From positions 1-10,464 of the forward strand of contig JAEWTL010000041.1 in the NCBI GenBank assembly GCA_023459495.1: 10,464 nucleotides of DNA, written 5' to 3'. The notes under the pieces were generated by a model. The model searched no databases. It was not told the origin of the DNA and saw nothing but the letters and a program-made list of their open reading frames with translations. Below, piece by piece: positions 5,648 through 10,464 of this stretch; position 1 is the stretch's first letter; each line of letters starts with the position of its first letter. The position numbers were made by a program, and so were the translations under genes. This stretch comes from Bacillota bacterium. GTDB lineage: Bacteria > Bacillota > Clostridia > Christensenellales > SZUA-584.

Positions 5648-6415
5648 TTATGCCGCGCTAACACTATGTTCATTCCTAACCACCCCAACCTTCACAAAAG
5701 GGCTGCCGTAGCTTGGTGGCTTCTTGATTAATTTGCCTACATACAGTTTTCTAATATGCTCATCGGCTATTCTGCCAACAAATTCATAACGTTTTGTGTC
5801 GGGGCCAAGAGCTATATCCCTTGTAAAGTACTGCTGAGAACCGGCTTTGACCCAGCATTCAATCTGATAAACTTCCATTATCAGGCCCCCATATGTAGCG
5901 TAGGCATATTTGAGATTCTCGTCTCTTGGAACCTTTGCCCATACGCCACGCGTAGCTTCATATAATGCCAGAGCGGACATTCCTGACTTGTAGGTGCTGT
6001 TTAGCAGGAAGGCAAGACCGGCGTGCTCAGGAGCAATTTCAGTTTCCTCTTGCAGCACTAAGTGATGGTAGGCGTCCAGTGATATTCTGCCCATCATGGA
6101 ACCACTTCCTCGTACCTTATTCGTAAGCTCTCCGACCCCCATAAGGTCGATGCATGTCGCCTCAACAAGTTTGGCTGTGGTTTCATCCATACCATGACGA
6201 AGAATATCTATGCCTAATTTTTTATTAGCCAAAAGTTCTTTGATCCGCATGGATTTGGGAGAGTCATCGGGATACTTGATGTGATCGAGACAACGAGTCG
6301 ATTTGCCTTTTCCTATGTAAAACGGTCTTTTCATCTTGTCTTCTGTATCATAGAGACAGTAAACATAGTATTTAGCCTTATCCAATGATCTCGCGTATAC
6401 CGATAAATCGTCCAT
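5648..6415 (-). CDS. GIY-YIG nuclease, LEM-3-like, with C-terminal extra domain
   Basis: A 255-residue minus-strand protein with ATG at 6415 and AAGAGAT (plus 6422-6428) before it. Residues 15-105 form a GIY-YIG nuclease domain: YVYCLYD (17-23) replaces GIY, PFYIGKGKSTR (31-41) carries YIG and the catalytic-position arginine, followed by H45, the metal-binding-position E85 (KLVEATCIDL) and N99. The YIGKG form and this spacing resemble the LEM-3/Ankle1-like bacterial group. The C-terminal part, about 148-190 (ALYEATRGVWAKVPRDENLK, then YAYATYGGLIMEVYQIECW), is a pattern often fused to such nucleases. All expected catalytic residues are present, so it is probably active on DNA. It stands alone, opposite to its neighbours and with its own terminator, as expected of cargo: exclusion of rival phages, host DNA degradation or homing are all possible. 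Confidence 0.8.
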   Translation of the reverse strand: MDDLSVYARSLDKAKYYVYCLYDTEDKMKRPFYIGKGKSTRCLDHIKYPDDSPKSMRIKELLANKKLGIDILRHGMDETTAKLVEATCIDLMGVGELTNKVRGSGSMMGRISLDAYHHLVLQEETEIAPEHAGLAFLLNSTYKSGMSALALYEATRGVWAKVPRDENLKYAYATYGGLIMEVYQIECWVKAGSQQYFTRDIALGPDTKRYEFVGRIADEHIRKLYVGKLIKKPPSYGSPFVKVGVVRNEHSVSAA

Positions 6416-6502
6416 TATTGCATCTCTTAGCTACTGACTAATGCGTTCTATTTTACACATAAGTTTTTAATCAATTTTACAGGCTCAAAGTGTAGAGCTT
6501 CT

Positions 6503-6596
6503 GGGTGTCTAAGACGACAAGTTATGCCTGTTTCTGTATATAAATAATAAGTAACTTATTAAATATATACGGAAGCAGGTCTTTTAAAAGACACCC
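6503..6596. repeat. Nested imperfect palindrome
   Basis: The core arms 6527-6552 and 6554-6579 are inverted repeats matching at 22 of 26 positions around a single central A (6553); the innermost seven bases per arm are exact (AATAAGT / ACTTATT). An outer exact 8-bp pair, GGGTGTCT (6503-6510) and AGACACCC (6589-6596), encloses them. Each outer arm borders a small palindrome of its own: GTCTAAGAC (6507-6515) and GTCTTTTAAAAGAC (6579-6592). On the plus strand it would fold into one long hairpin. Confidence 0.75.
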
Positions 6597-6668
6597 ACCA
6601 GAACAACTCCCTTCCGTTTCCACTTCCCAAAAATATCTCCAGTCGCTATGATTCGCTCACTTAGATAA

Positions 6669-6686
6669 GTAAGTACATACCTATTA
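6669..6686. promoter_or_regulatory. Candidate operator overlapping the leader of the 241-residue gene
   Basis: GTAAGTACATACCTATTA matches the lysis-operon site at 2112-2129 in 16 of 18 positions. It ends where the ribosome binding site AAAGGGAA (6686-6693) begins and lies 12 bases before the start codon, so a protein bound here would block expression. Unlike the 2106-2129 site, its outer arms are degenerate (5 of 8 paired). Confidence 0.5.
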
Positions 6687-6697
6687 AAGGGAATCAT

Positions 6698-7423
6698 GTG
6701 AGCCAGATCTTCTTCAACACTATCGACAATGACCAGTACGATTTCATGACAGAGTGGAATACCGCTGTTATGGACAAGTGGGTCGCTGAAAACATTGGTT
6801 TGTCGCGCTGTAAAGACGAGGCTGAACTCTTCGAGGCGAAGTGGTTTGATTACCGCGATATGCACCCGCTTATGGCCACATGCCTTTTCACTGAGGCATA
6901 CAAGCGCCAGTACTCATACATCATGCTGTCGCATGGTCGTGAACACTATGAGACGGCTCCATTCACAACCGGTCTGAAGCGTGTGCCATATCAGGAGTTG
7001 TCGACTGCCAATAAAACGTCTCTATGGAAAGCACGCCAGTTTGCTGACCGCTATTGCTGCTCATACGACTACTTTATCTCCACCGTTCTTTCCGCAGCTG
7101 CACGACGGCTGTGGGATAAATTACCGCGCCCCCAGCATCTCTGGCAGCCCGAGTTGATCGAGATATTCGAAGAGAAGTTAGCCAAACGCTCTGTAACCCG
7201 TCTGGATGACTCTCTGGTGAGTTTTAAGCATCTTGGAGACATGCAGCGTGACCCGATTCAGGAACGCTATTTTGAGTGGATTCTGGAGCGTCTGCGTGGC
7301 ATTACCCGAGATAAACGCATCCGCATCATCTTCTCCGCAGTCTGGTTGATGGAAATCGTACCTGAACGTGTAATTTATGCGCACTTCCCGGAAGAACTGG
7401 AAGAAGCACGGCGATTCTGTTGA
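6698..7423 (+). CDS. Unrecognised protein at the head of the replication module
   Basis: A 241-residue protein starting with GTG 6698, five bases after AAAGGGAA; the nearby ATG 6696 is out of frame and meets a stop at once. I do not recognise a family. It is rich in aromatic residues and predicted mostly helical, with no membrane segment, signal peptide, zinc motif or nucleotide-binding loop. Notable stretches are EAKWFDYRDMHPLMATCLFT (about 48-67), SLWKARQFADRYCCSYDYFI (107-126, with a double cysteine) and AAARRLWDKLPRPQHLWQPE (132-151). It lies directly after the palindrome-rich gap and 60 bases before the helicase gene in the same direction, the position of an initiator, helicase loader or replication regulator in many replicons. 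That role is inferred from position alone. Confidence 0.7.
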   Translation: MSQIFFNTIDNDQYDFMTEWNTAVMDKWVAENIGLSRCKDEAELFEAKWFDYRDMHPLMATCLFTEAYKRQYSYIMLSHGREHYETAPFTTGLKRVPYQELSTANKTSLWKARQFADRYCCSYDYFISTVLSAAARRLWDKLPRPQHLWQPELIEIFEEKLAKRSVTRLDDSLVSFKHLGDMQRDPIQERYFEWILERLRGITRDKRIRIIFSAVWLMEIVPERVIYAHFPEELEEARRFC

Positions 7424-7448
7424 TCCCCTATCTGGATTTTTTAGTATT

Positions 7449-7464
7449 AGAAAACAATTTGTTT
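7449..7464. promoter_or_regulatory. Candidate operator AGAAAACAATTTGTTT ahead of the helicase
   Basis: Palindrome AAACAA-T-TTGTTT (7452-7464) within a 16-mer that differs by one base from the site before parA (4520-4535). It stands 19 bases before the helicase ATG, close enough to overlap the promoter or transcript start. The following CAAAGGAAA-type ribosome binding site is also shared with parA. Confidence 0.5.
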
Positions 7465-7483
7465 AAGAATCAAAGGAAAGCAC

Positions 7484-8824
7484 ATGACCGAACTTTGCCA
7501 CACAGGACGAGGGTTGTCTGAAGAGTTCGACGACGACTTCCAGAATCGACTCGCAGCCTACTTCTGTCGCGACCATGAGTTTCTGACTCGCGCAGGCGAT
7601 CTGGTTGCCCCAAACCAGTTCTCTAATGCGGCTAACTCCATTCTGGTTAACATGGTGTCGGGCTACTACAGAATGTATAAGAGTGCACCATCATCATCAG
7701 CCATCCTCGACATGCTCAAACGCGCCAAACGCGATAAGACGATCCGCGAAGAGCTGTTCCCTGACGTTGTTGAGGCGTTTAAGCGCATTCTCGCTGAGAA
7801 GCTGTCAGATACGGCGTACATGGTCGACCAGGTCGCGACATTTGCTAAAAGCGTAGCGTTCGACGATGCGCTAATTAAAGCGGCTGAGATGAAAGAGAAG
7901 GGCGATTTCCAGGGCGCGATGGCAATCATGGCTAAGGTCCAGCAAATTGGCTCTAACGAAGCGACCGGCATTTACGATTACTTCGCAGAATCAGCGGAGC
8001 GTTACAAGGCCCGTGAGTACGAAGCGTCCGACGATTACGTGCCAAACAGCATCACTACCGGCCTCCTGCTGCTCGACAAACTGCTTTACCAGAAAGGCTG
8101 GGCAAAGCGTGAAATGGTGCTGTTTATGGGCTTCGCTAAGTCTGGTAAATCGACGGCGATGGGGGAGTTTTCCATCAACGCCACGCTTGCCGGTTACAAC
8201 GTCCTGTATCTGTCGCTGGAAGTTCACACCTCCATTCTGTCAGATCGCTTTGACGCCCGTCTGTCTGAGACCGAAATGTCCAGGCTGGTGGAACGTCGCG
8301 ATGACGTCCATCGCAAACTGGCGGAGCTGGGTGCGACGAAAGGCGTGGGAAGTTTGTGGATTGTTGAACGACCGTCCGGAAGCATGTCGCCCGCAGATCT
8401 GGACCGTATGTTGGGCAGCATGAAAGCCAACGGTATGGTCCCCGATATGGTTGTGGTCGACTACGCTGACCTGATGCGTGCCAGCTACGACCTCCGCGAC
8501 GACCGCGCTAACATTCGCAGCATCTACACTGACCTGCGTGCGCTGTACGACAAACACAACGTTGCCGGCATCACGGCATCGCAGACTAACAGAGAAGGTG
8601 GCGCTTCTGAGGTGGCTACAATGATGCACGCAGCGGACAACATCGAGAAGGTGCGTATCGCTGACCTCGTTATCACTATCAACAAAACGGAAGAAGAAGA
8701 AGCGAAAGGCGAAGCGCGTCTTTACTTCGCTGGTTCACGTAACCAGAAAGGCGGCGTAAGCATCCGCGTTAAGCAGAACCTCGAACAAATGCGATTCATC
8801 GAGCGCATTATGGACGTCCTCTAA
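7484..8824 (+). CDS. DnaB-like replicative helicase
   Basis: A 446-residue protein starting at ATG 7484 behind AAAGGAAAG (7472-7480). Residues 1-150 are a helical N-terminal domain and 185-446 a RecA-fold motor of the DnaB family, which unwinds DNA as a hexamer at the fork. Visible motifs: Walker A GFAKSGKST (216-224), H1a LYLSLEVHTS with the catalytic-position glutamate E246, Walker B DMVVVDYADLM (321-331), the H3 element ITASQTNREGG (363-373) with Q367, and SRNQKGG (418-424), corresponding to the arginine-finger region KQRNGP of DnaB. Length is close to DnaB (about 470). It carries its own candidate operator upstream, and the primase follows 156 bases downstream, so a phage-encoded helicase/primase pair is likely. 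The acidic run EEEEAKGEA (403-411) is a small peculiarity. Confidence 0.88.
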   Translation: MTELCHTGRGLSEEFDDDFQNRLAAYFCRDHEFLTRAGDLVAPNQFSNAANSILVNMVSGYYRMYKSAPSSSAILDMLKRAKRDKTIREELFPDVVEAFKRILAEKLSDTAYMVDQVATFAKSVAFDDALIKAAEMKEKGDFQGAMAIMAKVQQIGSNEATGIYDYFAESAERYKAREYEASDDYVPNSITTGLLLLDKLLYQKGWAKREMVLFMGFAKSGKSTAMGEFSINATLAGYNVLYLSLEVHTSILSDRFDARLSETEMSRLVERRDDVHRKLAELGATKGVGSLWIVERPSGSMSPADLDRMLGSMKANGMVPDMVVVDYADLMRASYDLRDDRANIRSIYTDLRALYDKHNVAGITASQTNREGGASEVATMMHAADNIEKVRIADLVITINKTEEEEAKGEARLYFAGSRNQKGGVSIRVKQNLEQMRFIERIMDVL

Positions 8825-8830
8825 AAAAGA

Positions 8831-8857
8831 AGGCGTGGGGAAACACTCTCCACGCCT
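8831..8857. terminator. Hairpin after the helicase gene, terminator-like only on the minus strand
   Basis: AGGCGTGGGGA (8831-8841) and TCTCCACGCCT (8847-8857) pair over 11 bp with one G-T wobble and loop AACAC. On the plus strand no T run follows; on the minus strand it is followed by TTCTTTTTT, an intrinsic terminator pattern, although no minus-strand gene ends here. On the plus strand it may reduce read-through or shape expression of the primase gene. Confidence 0.5.
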
Positions 8858-8866
8858 GTCTCCAGA

Positions 8867-8883
8867 AGAGAACAAATTTCTCT
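8867..8883. promoter_or_regulatory. Inverted repeat AGAGAA-CAAAT-TTCTCT ahead of the primase
   Basis: Perfect 6-bp arms with a 5-base spacer, 97 bases before the preferred primase start. The left half (AGAGAACAAATTT) resembles the AGAAAACAANTTG half of the sites before parA and the helicase, so it may be a diverged third copy, but the right halves differ. Confidence 0.35.
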
Positions 8884-8980
8884 TTTGCCAAAACCACAAA
8901 AGAAAAAACACATGAGCCTTTATGGTATTCAAATACCGAGGCTTATCAAGATATTACCTGCAAAAAACAGGGGTAAGAAC

Positions 8981-10096
8981 GTGAGCGACTTGAAAGAATT
9001 ACTGACCGAGCTGGATTTTGAGCAATGGCTCGACATGGAAGGGATCATCTACCGTCGTGGTGGAGTCAGTACTCGCGGACGAGAGGTCAACATTAAAGAG
9101 TGTCCGGTATGCGGCAGCTCAAACTGGAAGGTTTATTTCAACCTGACCAGTGGTGTCGGCAAATGCTTTGCAGGTGATCATCCCGAAGAGATTCAGTTCA
9201 ACAAGCTGGTCTTCCTAAAGCATTACAGCGGCAAATCTCGTCGCGATTTTGAAGAGTACGTCCAGAACGCGCTGATCTCACAAGGATGGGCAGCGAAGAA
9301 GGAAGAGATCGTACTGGCCAGCAAGGTTGAACTGGAAGGACCGGTAGCTCTCCCGCGCCATTACGAACTCCCCATTGACGGTCGTCTTCCTGATTATCTG
9401 GTGGAGCGCCAGATTTCCCCGGAGCTGGCCAAATACTTTGATCTGCGTTACTGCGTCGAAGGCAAGCACGCATACGTCGATCCGTACACAGACCAGGTCA
9501 AAGGACAGGTATTCGATATGCGAATACTGATACCGGTTTACGATCTGGATGGCGTGATGAAGACCTTCCAGGGTCGTGACATTACCGGTGCAGCAGAACG
9601 CCGGTATCTGTTCCCCATGCAGCTGCCAGCATCGGGTAAATTTCTCTACAACGGCCACAATGCAGTCGGCAAACAGACTGTAGTTGTCTGTGAGGGGGCG
9701 TTCGATGTTATGGGGGTTAAACGAGCTATTTTTGATGAAGAAACATTACGCGATTACGTGGAACCGATAGGAACGTTCGGGATGCATCTATCTGGTAACA
9801 CCACCCAGGATGCAGAAGATCAGTTGGGCGCGTTCCTGACGCTCAAGGCGCGTGGATTACGTAATGTGATTATGATGTGGGATAGTGAAAAGCAAGCTAT
9901 ACGCAACACGATGGCCGCAGCCAGGCGACTGACCAGTATCGGTCTTAATGTCAAAGTAGCGTGTTTGGGCGAGGAAGGACTCGACCCCGGCGATGCGACA
10001 CCGGGGCAGATTATCAAAGCCTACTATTGCGCAAAACCTTATTCACGACAGCTTGAACTTTTAAGCAAGGTAAAAGGCATAGCTGCATTAGTTTGA
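8981..10096 (+). CDS. Short DnaG-like primase with zinc-binding and TOPRIM domains
   Basis: With GTG 8981 the product has 371 residues; AGGGG (8969-8973) lies 7 bases before it. ATG 8912 (23 residues more) is an in-frame alternative without a good ribosome binding site. A zinc-binding start, CPVC (41-44) with C62 and H67, differs in spacing from the DnaG CHC2 finger. DnaG-like polymerase-core motifs follow: FQGRDITGAAERRYLFP (196-212) and FLYNGHNAVGKQTVVVCEGA (221-240), the latter leading into the TOPRIM glutamate E239 in CEGAFDVM. The TOPRIM metal region continues with VIMMWDSEKQA (296-306) and LDPGDATP (334-341). It would lay RNA primers at the fork, presumably with the upstream helicase. 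The C-terminal helicase-interaction domain of bacterial DnaG (about 580 residues in total) is missing, which is usual for mobile-element primases. Confidence 0.87.
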   Translation: MSDLKELLTELDFEQWLDMEGIIYRRGGVSTRGREVNIKECPVCGSSNWKVYFNLTSGVGKCFAGDHPEEIQFNKLVFLKHYSGKSRRDFEEYVQNALISQGWAAKKEEIVLASKVELEGPVALPRHYELPIDGRLPDYLVERQISPELAKYFDLRYCVEGKHAYVDPYTDQVKGQVFDMRILIPVYDLDGVMKTFQGRDITGAAERRYLFPMQLPASGKFLYNGHNAVGKQTVVVCEGAFDVMGVKRAIFDEETLRDYVEPIGTFGMHLSGNTTQDAEDQLGAFLTLKARGLRNVIMMWDSEKQAIRNTMAAARRLTSIGLNVKVACLGEEGLDPGDATPGQIIKAYYCAKPYSRQLELLSKVKGIAALV

Positions 10097-10127
10097 ACCA
10101 GTATTAGTCACATACACATTGTGAATC
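10097..10127. other. Short spacer after the primase, ending at the insertion-sequence breakpoint
   Basis: About 30 bases between the primase stop and the first recognisable base of the insertion-sequence remnant. No hairpin or T run is present, so the primase transcript has no visible terminator and would run antisense into the IS remnant and yddA. Whatever lay downstream of the primase in the original element is lost from this side. Confidence 0.5.
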
Positions 10128-10270
10128 GCCACGGTTGATGAGGGCTTTATTGTAGGTTGGCCAGTTGGTGATTTTGAACTTTTGCTTTGCCACGGAACGG
10201 TTTGCGTTGTCGGGAAGATGCGTGATCTGATCCTTCAACTCAGCAAAAGTTCGATTTATTCAACAAAGCC
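10128..10270 (-). mobile_element. Truncated IS903-group (IS5 family) insertion sequence, one end only
   Basis: Position 10270 reading leftwards is the terminal inverted repeat GGCTTTGTTGAATAAATC (10270-10253), the 18-bp end typical of IS903-like elements. The minus-strand frame behind it encodes the N-terminus of the transposase, including DQITHLPDNANRSVAKQKF and KITNWPTYNKALINRG, which I recognise from IS5-family IS903-group transposases. Similarity stops near 10128, after which the frame runs seven odd codons to a stop, so about 143 bp of a roughly 1.05-kb element remain. The element cannot move on its own. The outer end sits exactly in yddA coding sequence, and the broken inner end abuts the phage replication module. 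The breakpoint is uncertain by a few bases. Confidence 0.82.
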
Positions 10271-10464
10271 GTTTTTATCTGCAAACCACCGATTAAGGTA
10301 GTAATCTGTTAACCATTCGCGCCAGCGAATAGTCAGCAGTTTAATTAACCATGTTTTGTTTACGGATATTAATACAAAGATCCCCAGCAGGGCAGGGAAC
10401 CAAAGGACAAGCTGCCAAAGCTTATCGGTTTCTTTCTGGCTTAGCGCATTGAAAAAATCATTAT
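10271..10464 (-). pseudogene. yddA: yddA fragment, SbmA/BacA-type ABC transporter, disrupted by the insertion sequence
   Basis: The minus-strand frame from 10462 to 10271 encodes 64 residues starting NDFFNALSQKETDKLWQLVL and ending DYYLNRWFADKN, which I recall as an N-terminal internal part of E. coli YddA, a 561-residue inner-membrane ABC transporter (fused membrane and ATPase domains) of unknown substrate. One transmembrane segment is visible (LVLWFPALLGIFVLISV). After the codons for DKN the sequence switches to the insertion-sequence end and the frame reads GFVE and stops, so the gene is cut before its ATPase domain. The 5' part lies beyond the window edge. This is host chromosomal sequence and identifies the host as E. 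coli/Shigella or a very near relative. The identification comes from recalled protein sequence, not a search. Confidence 0.85.

Larger units (their letters stand above)
6416..6697. promoter_or_regulatory. AT-rich divergent region, candidate origin or control locus
   Basis: This 282-base gap separates the minus-strand nuclease from the plus-strand replication genes and contains no convincing gene. It holds a nested palindrome (6503-6596), a 14-base perfect palindrome (6579-6592, GTCTTTTAAAAGAC), a copy of the motif found before the lysis operon (6669-6686), and one near-match to a DnaA box (TTTTACACA, 6451-6459, one mismatch from TTATNCACA). The first half is strongly AT-rich. Together with the helicase and primase just downstream, this is the best candidate origin in the window, by inference only. 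Confidence 0.45.

Noticed and set aside
6451..6459. DnaA box (TTTTACACA)
   Set aside because: It has one mismatch at a conserved position and stands alone; a single near-match in AT-rich DNA is expected by chance, so it is not listed as a site.
7947..8423. A 158-codon plus-strand frame inside the helicase gene
   Set aside because: It overlaps the Walker A region of the helicase in another frame, lacks a ribosome binding site and is unusually rich in Cys, Trp and Arg, as expected of out-of-frame reading.
8240..8629. A 129-codon minus-strand frame inside the helicase gene
   Set aside because: Antisense shadow of the motor domain with no start signals and no recognisable motif.
8885..8980. An N-terminal extension of the primase from TTG 8885 or ATG 8912
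   Set aside because: No ribosome binding site precedes either, the extra residues are basic and low-complexity, and GTG 8981 has AGGGG at good spacing. ATG 8912 cannot be fully excluded.
10256..10462. An intact small membrane protein gene on the minus strand
   Set aside because: The frame has no start inside the window, matches an internal part of YddA, and its last four codons and stop come from the insertion-sequence end, so it is a gene fragment.
1..10464. CRISPR array, tRNA or rRNA genes
   Set aside because: No regularly spaced direct repeats and no tRNA- or rRNA-like sequence were seen on either strand; the periodic units in the fibre gene are protein-coding HxH repeats.

Overview
The window looks like part of a temperate tailed phage or phage-plasmid of Escherichia coli or a close relative, ending in a junction with host DNA. 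Three things point there. The first 2 kb carry a lambda Stf-type side tail fibre tip and a Tfa-type chaperone of the kind common in E. coli prophages. The middle carries a ParA/small-ParB partition operon, which implies plasmid-like maintenance. The last 194 bases encode, on the minus strand, 64 residues that I recognise as E. coli inner-membrane ABC transporter YddA, cut off exactly at the 18-bp end of an IS903-group (IS5 family) element. No tRNA, rRNA, CRISPR array, integrase or recognisable RepA is present.

Layout: (1) 1-2056, adsorption module on the plus strand: C-terminal end of the side tail fibre, a macro-domain protein with a fibre-like C-terminal tail, and the fibre assembly chaperone. 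(2) 2057-2189, a short regulatory gap with a perfect 8-bp-arm inverted repeat. (3) 2190-3635, lysis module: small C-terminally anchored membrane protein (holin candidate), putative peptidoglycan hydrolase with a C-terminal membrane segment, and an Rz/Rz1 spanin pair overlapping in different frames. (4) 3689-4240, a lone minus-strand accessory gene of unknown function, separated from the lysis genes by a hairpin. (5) 4241-4570, a divergent control region with several inverted repeats. (6) 4571-5595, parA and a ribbon-helix-helix centromere-binding protein, translationally coupled. (7) 5648-6415, a minus-strand LEM-3-like GIY-YIG nuclease, convergent with the partition operon across a strong hairpin. 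(8) 6416-6697, an AT-rich divergent region dominated by a nested palindrome, the best candidate here for an origin or master control site. (9) 6698-10096, replication module: an unrecognised 241-residue protein, a DnaB-like helicase and a short DnaG-like primase. (10) 10097-10464, about 30 bases of spacer, a 143-bp remnant of an IS903-like element, and disrupted yddA.

The phage parts form a coherent programme: helicase and primase copy the genome, ParA/ParB segregate it as a plasmid, the lysis cassette opens the cell, and the fibre module sets host range. Two short DNA motifs recur in front of otherwise separate operons: a 16-mer before parA and before the helicase (with a looser relative before the primase), and an 18-mer before the lysis operon and before the 241-residue gene. 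These suggest shared regulators. The IS/yddA junction means either that the element is fused to the chromosome or that it has captured a chromosomal piece; the window alone cannot tell which.
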